64,000 bases of DNA, taken from assembly GCF_000959725.1 (NCBI RefSeq), contig NZ_CP009323.1, positions 620,001 to 684,000 on the forward strand, read 5' to 3'. Below are positions 17,025 through 25,403 of the stretch, in pieces. The notes under the pieces were generated by a model. The model was not told the origin of the DNA. It made no database searches and was given only the letters and a program-made list of their open reading frames with translations. The position numbers and the translations under genes are program-made. Numbering within the stretch: position 1 is the first letter of the stretch; each line of letters starts with the position of its first letter. Source of the DNA: Burkholderia gladioli. GTDB lineage: Bacteria; Pseudomonadota; Gammaproteobacteria; Burkholderiales; Burkholderiaceae.

Positions 17025-18779
17025 TCAGTCGAGCCGCAGCTTCGCTTCGGCGTAGGCGTACAGCGGGCGCCACAAAAGGCGGTTGAACAGGGTCACGAAC
17101 AGCGACATGACCGTGATGCCCATGATGATCTTCGGATAGTCGCCGGCGGCGGTCATCTCGGAGATATAGGCGCCGAGGCCGTGCGCCTGGATCTTGGTGT
17201 CGCCCCACTGCACCAGCTCGGAGACGATGCTGGCGTTCCAGGCGCCGCCCGAGGCGGTGATCGCGCCGGTCACGTAGTAGGGGAAGATGCCGGGCAGGAT
17301 CGCCTGGCGCCACCATTGCCAGCCGCGGATGCGGAAGTTGGTGGCGGCCTCGCGATAGTCGTTGGGATAGGAAGTCGCCCCGGCGATCACGTTGAACAGG
17401 ATATACCACTGGGTGCCGAGCACGATCAGCGGCGACAGCCAGATGTCCGGATTCAGGTGGAAGCGCGCGATCACGATCACGAACACCGGGAACAGCAGGT
17501 TGGCCGGGAACGCGGCGAGGAACTGCGCGATCGGCTGGGCCTTCTCGGCCAGCGCCGGGCGCAGGCCGATCCACACGCCGATCGGCACCCACACCAGCGA
17601 GGCGATCGCGATCAGCACCAGCACGCGCAGCAACGTGGCCAGGCCCAGCAGGAACACATGGCCGACCTCGGCCAGCGTCACGCCGGTGGCCACGAAGCTG
17701 ACCACGCGCCACACCACGTAGGCGGTGCCGATCAGCACCAGGATCGCCCAGCCGATGTCAGCCGCGCGCGAGGCCTGCTTCTCGACGCGCGGCAGCGCGA
17801 AGCGCGCGGCGTCGAACGAGGGTAGCCGGAACGGCAGCCGCGCGGCGCGCGCCAGCAGCCAGCCGGCCGGCACCAGCAACTGGTGGATCAGGCGCGTGCG
17901 GCGCACCAGGTCGAGCAGCCAGGATTCGGGGGCATTGCCCGAGCTGGTGTTCTCCATGCGGAACTTGTCGGCCCAGGCCACCAGCGGGCGGAACAGCAAC
18001 TGGTCGTAGGCCAGGATCACCACCGTCATGGCCAGGATCACCCAGCCGATCGCGCCGATGTTCTTGTCCGAGATCGCCTGCGCCAGGTAGGCGCCGATGC
18101 CCGGCAGGATGATGGTGTGATTGCCCACCGTGATGGCTTCAGAGGCCACCACGAAGAACCAGCCGCCCGACATCGACATCATCATGTTCCAGACCAGGCC
18201 CGGCATCGAGAACGGCACCTCGAGCTTCCAGAAGCGCTGCCAGGTGGTCAGGTGGAAACCGCGCGAGACCTCGTCCAGGTCGCGCGGCACCGTGCGCAGC
18301 GACTGGTAGAAGCTGAAGGTCATGTTCCAGGCCTGGCTGGTGAAGATCGCGAAGATCGCGGCCAGCTCGGCGCCGGCCACGCGGCTCGGGATCAGCGCCA
18401 GGAAGAAGGTCACCGTAAACGAGATGTAGCCGAGCACCGGCACCGACTGCAGGATGTCGAGGATCGGCACCAGCACCATGCCGGCGCGGCGGCTCTTGGC
18501 CGCCAGCGTGCCGTAGACCAGCGTGAACACCAGCGAGGCGACCATCGCCGCGAGCATGCGCAGCGTGGTGCGCAGCGCGTATTCGGGCAGGTTGGCGGGA
18601 TCGAGCGAGATCTTCTGGGTGCTGAGCGTGCCGATCGGCGCCATGGTCTCGTGGAAGCCCACCGCCGCCATCGCGATCACGCAGAGGATCAGCGGAAAGG
18701 CGATGAAGTCCCAGCGATTGGGCAGCACACGCCACGCCGAGGCGTTCGCGATCCGGTTCGGATTGAAACCAAAATCCAT
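17025..18779 (-). CDS. ABC transporter permease, tandem-duplicated (nitrate/taurine class)
   Basis: 584-aa inner-membrane permease made of two BPD_transp_1 modules in one chain: the first around residues 70-280 with EAA-like loop RTVPRDLDEVSRGFHLTTWQRFWKLEVP, the second around 370-580 with NDYREAATNFRIRGWQWWRQAILP-type loop. Each module has about six membrane spans. A single chain thus supplies the two permease halves of the transporter, pairing with the ATPase encoded downstream. Start 18779 (MDFGFNPNRIANA) is used because it leads into the first membrane segment. Upstream lies a 530-base gap with no binding-protein gene, so the transported compound is not deducible. Confidence 0.87.
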   Translation of the reverse strand: MDFGFNPNRIANASAWRVLPNRWDFIAFPLILCVIAMAAVGFHETMAPIGTLSTQKISLDPANLPEYALRTTLRMLAAMVASLVFTLVYGTLAAKSRRAGMVLVPILDILQSVPVLGYISFTVTFFLALIPSRVAGAELAAIFAIFTSQAWNMTFSFYQSLRTVPRDLDEVSRGFHLTTWQRFWKLEVPFSMPGLVWNMMMSMSGGWFFVVASEAITVGNHTIILPGIGAYLAQAISDKNIGAIGWVILAMTVVILAYDQLLFRPLVAWADKFRMENTSSGNAPESWLLDLVRRTRLIHQLLVPAGWLLARAARLPFRLPSFDAARFALPRVEKQASRAADIGWAILVLIGTAYVVWRVVSFVATGVTLAEVGHVFLLGLATLLRVLVLIAIASLVWVPIGVWIGLRPALAEKAQPIAQFLAAFPANLLFPVFVIVIARFHLNPDIWLSPLIVLGTQWYILFNVIAGATSYPNDYREAATNFRIRGWQWWRQAILPGIFPYYVTGAITASGGAWNASIVSELVQWGDTKIQAHGLGAYISEMTAAGDYPKIIMGITVMSLFVTLFNRLLWRPLYAYAEAKLRLD

Positions 18780-19311
18780 CAGGCACCCTCCCCGGCATGG
18801 CCGTTCGAAGCGAAATTTGAGGCCAGCATGCGTTCGTGACTCATGGTAAGGCGCATTGCGGTGTTTGCTTATGACTGGACAATTCCGAGCGTCGGCTACC
18901 GCAGCCCCGCTCGCTCACCATCCCGTGCCGCCCAAAAAGGGCCGGCACGGCGACGGCACGACACTACTACAACCCCTGTGACAGGCACAAGCTTCCGGTA
19001 CGCAACATGAAGGCATCCCCCGGCAATCGCAGACAAACCACACCCAATTCGAAGGAATGCACGGGTGGAATGCGGGGAATTTGAAAGAAGTCGCAAGCGG
19101 GATGCAACTCGCGCGACGCGGCGCAAGGGCGAATTATGCCGCGATCCGGGATGCGGGGAAACCCGCCGGGGCGCGAACGCAACACGCGCGGGCGCCGGCC
19201 GCCGCCGTCGCGCCGCGCGAATACAAAACGAACCGCCGGCGAGCGGCGGCGACTAAGCAGGTATGATCAAGGCTGCTACGCAAGAACGAACGTCACAGGC
19301 AGGAGGGCCGA
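18780..19311. other. Gene-free divergent intergenic region
   Basis: A 532-base gap between the ABC permease (minus) and the 88-aa gene (plus). Short frames here lack ribosome binding sites and family resemblance. It must contain two divergent promoters; I see no convincing hexamer pair or operator. An AGGAGGG site for the plus-strand gene lies at its right end near 19301. Confidence 0.5.
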
Positions 19312-19578
19312 ATGGCAGGAAATCTGGTTATCGTGTGCCGGGATCAGGACGCGGATGCTTTCTATACGCTGATGCAGGAATACGGCACATTCCAGGCGCG
19401 GCTGTCGTCGACCGCGTGGTATCTGAACATGAACGTGGTGCCGGAGTCGCTGCAGGACGAGATCCTCGAGCGGCTCGGCAAGTACACCACGCTGTATATC
19501 TTCGAGGCGACCAGCGTCACCTACAACACGATCGACAGCCACGCGGCCGAGACGCTCGGCTCGCTGTTCGGCGAGTGA
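19312..19578 (+). CDS. Small conserved protein with a possible Cas2/VapD-like fold
   Basis: 88-aa cytoplasmic protein with a strong AGGAGG site and a clear terminator after it, so it is a real single-gene unit. The sequence alternates short beta strands and helices: MAGNLVIVCRD, a helix DADAFYTLMQEYG, LSSTAWYLNMNV, a helix ESLQDEILERLG, and TTLYIFEATSV. This beta-alpha-beta-beta-alpha-beta order, with a Ser-x-x-Trp strand, recalls the ferredoxin-like fold of Cas2, VapD and so-called SinR-family small proteins. That is a fold guess from pattern, not a detected homology. There is no CRISPR array or cas gene in the window. Function unknown. Confidence 0.75.
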   Translation: MAGNLVIVCRDQDADAFYTLMQEYGTFQARLSSTAWYLNMNVVPESLQDEILERLGKYTTLYIFEATSVTYNTIDSHAAETLGSLFGE

Positions 19579-19654
19579 GCGCGGCACGGCGCGGCTTCTG
19601 CTGCGCCGTCGGCGCGTGATTCGATCTCCCGCCGCGCGAGTGGCGCGGCAGGAC

Positions 19655-19678
19655 AACCCCGGCATCGCCGGGGTTTTT
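19655..19678 (+). terminator. Intrinsic terminator
   Basis: Stem AACCCCGGC / GCCGGGGTT with loop ATC followed by TTTTTATTT, 77 bases after the stop of the 88-aa gene. Since envZ ends at 19729 on the other strand, it sits in a convergent gap, but the T-run favours the plus strand. Confidence 0.8.
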
Positions 19679-19728
19679 ATTTGGCTTGCCGTAACGGCAT
19701 CACGCCGCCGGGGCCGGCCAGGCGCCGC

Positions 19729-21042
19729 TCACGCACCCACATGCTCGCGCTCCGGCTTCGGCACCACGTCGAACGGAAACACCATCTCGACGCGCAGCCC
19801 GCCCTGCTCCTGGTTGCCTATCCGGCACTGGCCGCCGGTGCGCTGCACCAGCCGCTCGACGATCGCCAGGCCCAGCCCGCTGTGGCCATTGCCGCCGCGC
19901 GCCGGGTCGAGCCGCACGAAGGGCCGCGTCGCGTCGGCCAGGTCGCGCTGCGCGATGCCCTTGCCGCCGTCGCTGACCGTCAGCACGTAACCCTCGGCGC
20001 CGCGCTCGGTGGCGATGCGCACCGGCGGCGCGCCGTAGGCGTGGGCGTTGTCGAGCAGGTTGGAGAGGATCCGGTCGAGCGTGGCGGTCGGCAGGCGGAA
20101 GCCCGGCCCGGCCGCCAGCGCGATCTCGACCGGCTGCGCGTTCGGCGCGACCGCGCGATAGGTGCGCGCGATCCGCTCACAGGTCGGATCGACCTCGACC
20201 ACCTCGCTGCGATCGGCCCCGCCGTTGGCGAACACCAGGAACTGGTCGACGATGTGGGACATCGAGTCCACGTCGCGCACCACGCCGTCGCGCAGGCGCG
20301 CATCGTCCATCATCTCGGCGCGCAGCCGCATGCGCGCCAGCGGCGTGCGCAGGTCGTGCGCGACGCCGGCCAGCATCACGGCGCGATCGTTCTCGGCGCG
20401 CGACACCTGCTCCACCATCTGGTTGAAGCCGCGTGTGAGCTGGCGCAGCTCGCGCGGCCCCTTCTCGCGCACCGGCGGCACCGTCATGCCGCGGCCGAAA
20501 CGGCCGACCGCGCGCGCCAGCGAGCGCAGCGGCTGCTGCAGTTGCCAGGCGGCGAACAGGGCCGCCATCACGGCAGCCGAGAAGATCATCGCCAGCCACA
20601 GCAGCATGCGGTCGCGCGAGCGGCGCGCATGCAGCGGCTGCGCCGGCACCACGATCCAGTTGGCATCGTGAGGCTCCTTCACCCATAACACGGGCGGCCT
20701 GCCGGGCGTGCCGAAGCGCACCTCGGTGCCGGGCGGCATGCGATCGCGCAGATCCTCCAGGAAACGCTTGGGCGGCGGCGGCAGGTCCGGGTCCTCGCGC
20801 GGCACGTCCGCGCTGTCCGGCGGCACGATCCGCACGCGCGAGGGCAGCGGCTGGTCGGGCGTGCGTTCCTCGTGCTGGCGCACCGCGTCCACCAGGAAGG
20901 CAGCCTCCTCCACCGCGTAGCGCATCTGCGTCTCGTTGCGGTCGAAGCGGATCGCCAGGTACCACGCGAAGTGGGACAGCAGCAGCACGCCCACCACCAG
21001 CAGCGCGAGCCGCCCGAACAGCGAATCAATGGGTCTGCGCAT
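19729..21042 (-). CDS. envZ: EnvZ-type sensor histidine kinase
   Basis: Inner-membrane sensor of a two-component system, 437 aa. A first membrane segment (about 9-30) and a second (about 145-165) enclose a periplasmic part containing a Pro-rich stretch (DLPPPPKRF). A HAMP region follows (QQPLRSLARAVGRFGRG), then the HisKA motif AGVAHDLRTPLARMRL with phosphoacceptor H229, and an HATPase domain with N box SNLLDNAHAYG, G1 DGGKGI and GHSGLGLAIV. The gene starts inside the 3' end of ompR (17-base overlap), so the two are coupled. The response regulator partner and the nearby Spy-like gene point to envelope or osmotic stress sensing. Confidence 0.92.
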   Translation of the reverse strand: MRRPIDSLFGRLALLVVGVLLLSHFAWYLAIRFDRNETQMRYAVEEAAFLVDAVRQHEERTPDQPLPSRVRIVPPDSADVPREDPDLPPPPKRFLEDLRDRMPPGTEVRFGTPGRPPVLWVKEPHDANWIVVPAQPLHARRSRDRMLLWLAMIFSAAVMAALFAAWQLQQPLRSLARAVGRFGRGMTVPPVREKGPRELRQLTRGFNQMVEQVSRAENDRAVMLAGVAHDLRTPLARMRLRAEMMDDARLRDGVVRDVDSMSHIVDQFLVFANGGADRSEVVEVDPTCERIARTYRAVAPNAQPVEIALAAGPGFRLPTATLDRILSNLLDNAHAYGAPPVRIATERGAEGYVLTVSDGGKGIAQRDLADATRPFVRLDPARGGNGHSGLGLAIVERLVQRTGGQCRIGNQEQGGLRVEMVFPFDVVPKPEREHVGA

Positions 21043-21751
21043 GGGCCTCGCCGTTGGGCACGAACACGTAGCCGCGTCCGCGCACCGTCTGGATGAAGCG
21101 CGGCGTGGACGGATCGCTTTCGAGGATCCGCCGCAGACGCCACACCTGCACGTCGATGCCGCGGTCGGTGCCGTCGTATTCGGGGCCGTGCAGCAGTTCG
21201 AGCAGGCGTTCGCGCGTCAGCGTGCGCAGCGCGTTGTTGACGAAGATCTTCAGCAGCGCGAATTCGCTGCTCGACAGCGTGGCCGGCTTGCCGTCGACCG
21301 ACAGCGTGCGCGCCTGGAAGTCGAGCACGAAGCGGCCGAACGCATAGGGTTCGCGCTGCTCGGGCGCGGCCGCCGAGGGCGTGGCGCGGCGCCGGCGCAG
21401 CACCGCCTGGGCACGGGCCAGCAGTTCGCGCGGGTTGAAGGGCTTGCCGAGGTAATCGTCGGCGCCGAGCTCGAGGCCGACGATGCGGTCGACGTCGTCG
21501 GCGCGCGCGGTCAGCATGATCACCGGGATGTCGTCGCCGGCCGCGCGCAACTGGCGCAGCGCGGTCAGGCCATCGACGCCCGGCATCATCAGGTCGAGCA
21601 CGATCAGGTCGGGACGCTCGCGCTCCAGGCGCTTCTCCAGGGTGGCCGCGTCGTGCAGCACCGATACTTCCATGCCCTGGCGCACGAGATAGTCGCGCAG
21701 CAGGTCGCGCAGTTCTTGGTCGTCGTCGACGATGAGGATCTGGGTAGTCAT
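21026..21751 (-). CDS. ompR: OmpR-type response regulator
   Basis: Transcription factor of the OmpR/PhoB class, 241 aa. The receiver domain has the acidic pocket DDD (10-12 region), phosphoacceptor D53 in LIVLDLMMPG, the conserved T in MLTAR and K in GKPFNP. After a short linker (ATPSAAAPEQ) comes a winged-helix domain (about 140-235) with ALLKIFVNNALRTLTRERLLELL and the OmpR-like DRGIDVQVWRLRRILE and TVRGRGYVFVP. It overlaps envZ. The upstream region, shared with a Spy-like gene in the other direction, contains inverted GTAAY-N5-GTAAY boxes, so self-regulation and control of the neighbour are plausible. Confidence 0.93.
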   Translation of the reverse strand: MTTQILIVDDDQELRDLLRDYLVRQGMEVSVLHDAATLEKRLERERPDLIVLDLMMPGVDGLTALRQLRAAGDDIPVIMLTARADDVDRIVGLELGADDYLGKPFNPRELLARAQAVLRRRRATPSAAAPEQREPYAFGRFVLDFQARTLSVDGKPATLSSSEFALLKIFVNNALRTLTRERLLELLHGPEYDGTDRGIDVQVWRLRRILESDPSTPRFIQTVRGRGYVFVPNGEAHAQTH

Positions 21752-21807
21752 GGCGTGGATTTTATCGTGCGGGTTGAGGAAGCCGACTGAAACAAAGGCG
21801 CGAATGG

Positions 21808-21872
21808 GTTACTGGGAATTACCGCGCAAGCCGGATGTAATGCATGGTAACCGCGGGCAGGGTGGAGGTAAC
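21808..21872. promoter_or_regulatory. Divergent GTAAY-N5-GTAAY boxes between ompR and spy-like gene
   Basis: On the minus strand GTAAT-TCCCA-GTAAC (21808-21822) and on the plus strand GTAAT-GCATG-GTAAC (21837-21851), with a further GTAAC at 21868. The five-base spacer is that of CpxR boxes (GTAAA-N5-GTAAA) and is typical for tandem binding by OmpR-family regulators. The sites lie between ompR and the Spy/CpxP-like gene. Confidence 0.6.
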
Positions 21873-21979
21873 ACGACGGGCGGGGCGCTTGGCTACGCTG
21901 CGTCTTACCGATACGGACGGCGGCGGCCCGAAGGCCCGCCCCGCCGGTCGCTCCACCCATTCGACCAGGAGTCATCGCA

Positions 21980-22528
21980 ATGTATAAGAAGACGTCTCTC
22001 GTGGCTATCGCCGCCGCCACCGTACTGGCCCTTTCGTTCGGCGCCGCCGCTCGCGCGGCCGATCCGGCCGGCCCGCAAGGCGGCCCGGGCATGCATCACC
22101 ACTGGCACCACGGCGGCCCGATGGAAGTGTTCAAGCGCCTGCACGACCAGCTCAAGCTGACGCCGGCGCAGGAGCAGCAATACCAGGCCGCCGAGGCCAC
22201 CTCCAAGCAGAACCGCGAGGCGATGCGCCAGAACTTCGAGCAGGGCCGCTCGCAGTTCGAGGCCGCGCAGAACCAGCCGATCCTCGACCTCGACGCGCTG
22301 GCGGCCGCCCGCCACCAGATCGGCGAACAGAACCGCCAACTGCACGAGCAGACCGAGAAGGCCTGGCTGGCCTTCTACGACGGCCTGAACGACCAGCAGA
22401 AGACCCAGGTCAGCACCGCGCTCAAGCAGCAGTTCGCGAAGATGAAGGCGCGCCACGACAAGATGAAGGCGCATTGGGGCCACCACCAGGCCGCCAAGCC
22501 GGCAGCCGCTTCGGCCGCCGCGCAGTAA
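21980..22528 (+). CDS. Spy/CpxP-family periplasmic protein
   Basis: Periplasmic, 182 aa, all-helical after a signal peptide ending AARA. It has the Spy/CpxP pattern: an early His-rich patch (GMHHHWHHGGP), a first LTxxQ-like motif (LKLTPAQEQQYQAAE), long charged helices with many Gln, Arg and Glu, and a second motif LNDQQKTQVSTALKQQF. The tail is Ala-rich with HWGHH. Family members act as ATP-independent chaperones or stress-signal modulators and often bind metals. An AGGAG site precedes ATG 21980. Divergent from ompR-envZ across CpxR-like boxes, matching the logic of cpxP next to cpxRA in enterobacteria. Confidence 0.82.
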   Translation: MYKKTSLVAIAAATVLALSFGAAARAADPAGPQGGPGMHHHWHHGGPMEVFKRLHDQLKLTPAQEQQYQAAEATSKQNREAMRQNFEQGRSQFEAAQNQPILDLDALAAARHQIGEQNRQLHEQTEKAWLAFYDGLNDQQKTQVSTALKQQFAKMKARHDKMKAHWGHHQAAKPAAASAAAQ

Positions 22529-23027
22529 GCGCCGGCGTGGCCGGCTCGCGGTGCCGCCGGCATCGCGAGCCATTCGCCGGGGCCTGCTCGCCGGGCCCCG
22601 GTCCTGCCTAGCCCCTCACTGCGCCTTACGCGCTCGCTCCAGACGTCCGCGTCCCGCGCGGGCTCGTCGCCCTCCCTGCGCTGCCCCGCCCCTCGCTGCC
22701 CTCCCCCGACATCATTGTTGACAGTCGTCGCCGCCCGCGTCGCGGTACGATCGCCGCCGTCCAGGCCTGCCTGTCCCGCGCGGCGCCCACCGGCACCGCG
22801 CCGCCTGCCCGTGTCGCCCCCGATTGCGCCTCGCGACAGGATGCGCAACGATCCGAGCCGTAATTCGAGCTTGCGCGCCGCCGGCTCGGGTAAAATACCG
22901 CGCTTTTGGCCGGCCGGGCCCCGCCCGACCGTTCGCCGAAGCCGCCGAGGCCGAATTTTGGCTACCTAGAATAGGGCCGGCGCGCGAGACGAACGGGCCG
23001 GCAAGCAGCAGCCGCAAGAGGAAACTG
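22529..23027. other. Gene-free region upstream of argT
   Basis: About 500 bases of C/T-skewed sequence with no credible gene. It should contain the argT-hisQMP promoter; the best candidate is a TAAAAT -10 near 22891. The left part (22600-22720) is strongly pyrimidine-rich. Confidence 0.5.
22891..22896 (+). promoter_or_regulatory. Candidate -10 for the argT operon
   Basis: TAAAAT in the context GGGTAAAATACCGCG, about 130 bases before the argT ATG. The upstream TTGCGC is only 14 bases away, so the -35 assignment is poor. Confidence 0.3.
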
Positions 23028-23804
23028 ATGAACAAGCTCGCCCTGTGCGCAGCGCTCGCCCTGATGGCGGGCAGCGCCTTCGCGAAGGAATGGAAAACGG
23101 TCCGGATCGGTGTCGATGCCAGCTATCCGCCGTTCGAGTCGGTCGCGAAGAACGGCGACATCGTCGGCTTCGACGTCGACCTGACTCGCGAGATCTGTAC
23201 CCGGATCGCCGTGCGCTGCACCTGGGTGGCCCAGGATCTCGACGGCATCATCCCGGCGCTGAAGGCCCGCAAGTTCGACGTGATCGTCTCGTCGCTCACC
23301 GTCACCGACAAGCGCCGCGAGCAGATCGACTTCTCGGACAAGCTGTACGACGCGCCCGCGCGCATGATCGCCAAGGCCGGCTCGCCGCTGCTGCCGACGG
23401 TGGCCTCGCTCAAGGGCAAGACGGTCGGCGTCGAGCAGGGTTCGACGCAGGAAACCTACGCGAAGACCTACTGGGAGACCCAGGGCGTGACGATCGTGCC
23501 GTACCAGAACCAGGACCAGGTCTATGCCGACCTGGGCACCGGCCGGCTCGACGCCGCGCTGCAGGACGAGCTGCAGGCCGACTACGGCTTCCTGCGCACG
23601 CCGCGCGGCAAGGGCTTCGCCTGGGCGGGCCCCGAGGTGAAGGACCCGAAGACCATCGGGGACGGCACCGCGATCGGCCTGCGCAAGGAGGACACGGACC
23701 TGAAGGCGAAGATCAACGCCGCCCTCGCCGCGATGCACCAGGACGGGACGTACGACAGGCTGTCGCACAAGTACTTCTCGTTCAGCGTGTATTCGGCGAA
23801 GTAA
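23028..23804 (+). CDS. argT: Periplasmic lysine/arginine/ornithine/histidine-binding protein
   Basis: Solute-binding protein of a polar amino-acid ABC importer (SBP_bac_3 type, ArgT/HisJ), 258 aa. A signal peptide ends at GSAFAK; the mature start WKTVRIGVDASYPPFES and the motif GFDVDLTREIC match this family, with later DKRREQIDFSD, GVEQGSTQETY and DAALQDELQADYGF forming the second lobe. Two cysteines (EIC and RC) match the disulfide loop near the ligand site. The start at 23028 has GAGGAAAC upstream; the frame is open earlier but has no ribosome binding site. First gene of a four-gene operon with hisQ, hisM and hisP. The preference among Lys, Arg, Orn and His cannot be settled from sequence alone. 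Confidence 0.92.
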   Translation: MNKLALCAALALMAGSAFAKEWKTVRIGVDASYPPFESVAKNGDIVGFDVDLTREICTRIAVRCTWVAQDLDGIIPALKARKFDVIVSSLTVTDKRREQIDFSDKLYDAPARMIAKAGSPLLPTVASLKGKTVGVEQGSTQETYAKTYWETQGVTIVPYQNQDQVYADLGTGRLDAALQDELQADYGFLRTPRGKGFAWAGPEVKDPKTIGDGTAIGLRKEDTDLKAKINAALAAMHQDGTYDRLSHKYFSFSVYSAK

Positions 23805-23985
23805 CCACGTTTCGGCCAGGGCGGCCGCCGCGCGCCGAGCGTGCACGGCGGCCGCCCTGGCAGGAAGAAGTCGCACGCCGCCCGGCGGAATCACCAGGCG
23901 GCCCGACCCACATGCACGGGGCGTGCCGCCCGATACGCGGCACGCGTCTTTCGCGGCGCATACGACGCGCCGTCAAGGACCACAT

Positions 23986-24675
23986 ATGTTTCTCCAAGGC
24001 TACGGCCCGCTGATACTTTCCGGCACCTGGCAGACCGTCAAGCTCGCGGTGCTGTCGTTGATCCTGTCGTTCATCCTGGGCCTGCTCGGCGCCGGCGCGA
24101 AGCTTTCCCGCAACCGCGTCACGAACGGCATCGGCACGCTCTACACCACGCTGATCCGCGGCGTGCCCGACCTGGTGCTGATGCTGCTGCTGTTCTACAG
24201 CATCCAGATCTGGCTGAACCAGCTCACCGACCTGATGAGCTGGGACCAGATCGACATCGACCCGTTCGCCGCCGGCGTGCTGGTGCTGGGCTTCATCTAC
24301 GGCGCCTACTTCACCGAAACCTTCCGCGGCGCCTTCCTGTCGGTGCCGCGCGGCCAGCTGGAAGCCGGCGCCGCCTACGGCATGAGCAGCTGGCAGGTGT
24401 TCACGCGCGTGATGTTCCCGCAGATGATGCGCTTCGCGCTGCCCGGCATCGGCAACAACTGGCAGGTGCTGGTCAAGTCCACCGCGCTGGTGTCGATCAT
24501 CGGCCTGGCCGACGTGGTCAAGGCCTCGCAGGACGCCGGCAAGGGCACGCTGCGTTTCTTCTTCTTCACGCTGCTCGCGGGGGCCATCTACCTCGCGATC
24601 ACGACGATCTCGAACTTCGTGCTGATGTGGCTGGAAAAGCGCTACTCCACGGGTGTGCGCAAGGCGGAACTATGA
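23986..24675 (+). CDS. hisQ: Histidine/Lys/Arg/Orn ABC transporter permease HisQ
   Basis: First of two inner-membrane permeases, 229 aa with about five spans. Strong resemblance to enterobacterial HisQ along its whole length: TTLIRGVPDLVLMLL, QIDIDPFAAGV, LGFIYGAYFTETFRGAF, the EAA loop RGQLEAGAAYGMSSWQVF, and GIGNNWQVLVKSTALVS. Start at 23986 (MFLQGYGPLI) follows AAGGA; longer starts lack support. Its stop overlaps the hisM start (ATGA). Confidence 0.93.
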   Translation: MFLQGYGPLILSGTWQTVKLAVLSLILSFILGLLGAGAKLSRNRVTNGIGTLYTTLIRGVPDLVLMLLLFYSIQIWLNQLTDLMSWDQIDIDPFAAGVLVLGFIYGAYFTETFRGAFLSVPRGQLEAGAAYGMSSWQVFTRVMFPQMMRFALPGIGNNWQVLVKSTALVSIIGLADVVKASQDAGKGTLRFFFFTLLAGAIYLAITTISNFVLMWLEKRYSTGVRKAEL

Positions 24676-25385
24676 TCGAGCTGATTCAGGAATATTGGCG
24701 CAACTACCTGTATACGGACGGGTACCGCTTCACCGGCGTGGCGATCACGCTGTGGCTGCTGGTGGTGTCGATCGGGCTGGGCTTCTGCCTGTCGGTGCCG
24801 CTCGCCTGCGCGCGCGTGTCCAAGCGGCGCTGGCTGTCGGGCTCGGTGTGGCTCTACACCTACGTGTTCCGCGGCACGCCGCTCTACGTGCAGTTGCTGC
24901 TCTGCTACACCGGCCTCTACAGCCTGCAGGTGGTGCGCGACACCACCATGCTCAACCAGTTCTTCCGCGACGGCATGCACTGCACGCTGCTGGCCTTCAC
25001 GCTGAACACCTGCGCATACACCACCGAGATCTTCGCCGGCGCGATCAAGTCGACGGCCTATGGCGAGATCGAGGCCGCGCGCGCCTACGGCATGTCGACC
25101 TTCACGCTGTATCGCCGCGTGATCCTGCCTTCGGCGCTGCGCCGCGCGCTACCGCTCTACAGCAACGAAGTGATCCTGATGCTGCACGCCACCACGGTGG
25201 CGTTCACGGCCACCGTGCCCGACATCCTCAAGATCGCGCGCGACGTCAATTCGGCAACCTACATGTCGTTCCACGCGTTCGGCATCGCCGCGCTCCTCTA
25301 TCTCGCGATCTCGTTTACGCTCGTGTGGCTGTTCCGCCAGGCCGAGCGACGCTGGCTCGCCTACCTGCGCCCGCAAGGCAAATAA
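24672..25385 (+). CDS. hisM: Histidine/Lys/Arg/Orn ABC transporter permease HisM
   Basis: Second inner-membrane permease, 237 aa. Matches HisM: the start MIELIQEYWRNYLYTDGY, GVAITLWLLVVS, YVFRGTPLYVQLLL, NTCAYTTEIFAGAI, the EAA loop YGEIEAARAYGMSTFTLYRR, and the end RQAERRWLAYLRP. The start overlaps the hisQ stop, so the pair is translationally coupled and should form the HisQM heterodimer. Confidence 0.94.
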   Translation: MIELIQEYWRNYLYTDGYRFTGVAITLWLLVVSIGLGFCLSVPLACARVSKRRWLSGSVWLYTYVFRGTPLYVQLLLCYTGLYSLQVVRDTTMLNQFFRDGMHCTLLAFTLNTCAYTTEIFAGAIKSTAYGEIEAARAYGMSTFTLYRRVILPSALRRALPLYSNEVILMLHATTVAFTATVPDILKIARDVNSATYMSFHAFGIAALLYLAISFTLVWLFRQAERRWLAYLRPQGK

Positions 25386-25403
25386 ACGGCGCGAGGACTC
25401 CTG

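Noticed and set aside
15590..17086. 498-residue frame antisense to the ABC ATPase gene
   Set aside because: His/Arg/Gln-rich shadow; the opposite strand carries intact Walker motifs.
18896..19126. 76-residue frame on the minus strand in the 18.8-19.3 kb gap
   Set aside because: No ribosome binding site, no domain and no coding-like third-position pattern.
22718..22751. TTGACA plus TACGAT as an argT promoter
   Set aside because: The spacer is 22 bases, too long for a sigma-70 promoter; a TAAAAT nearer the gene is a better candidate.
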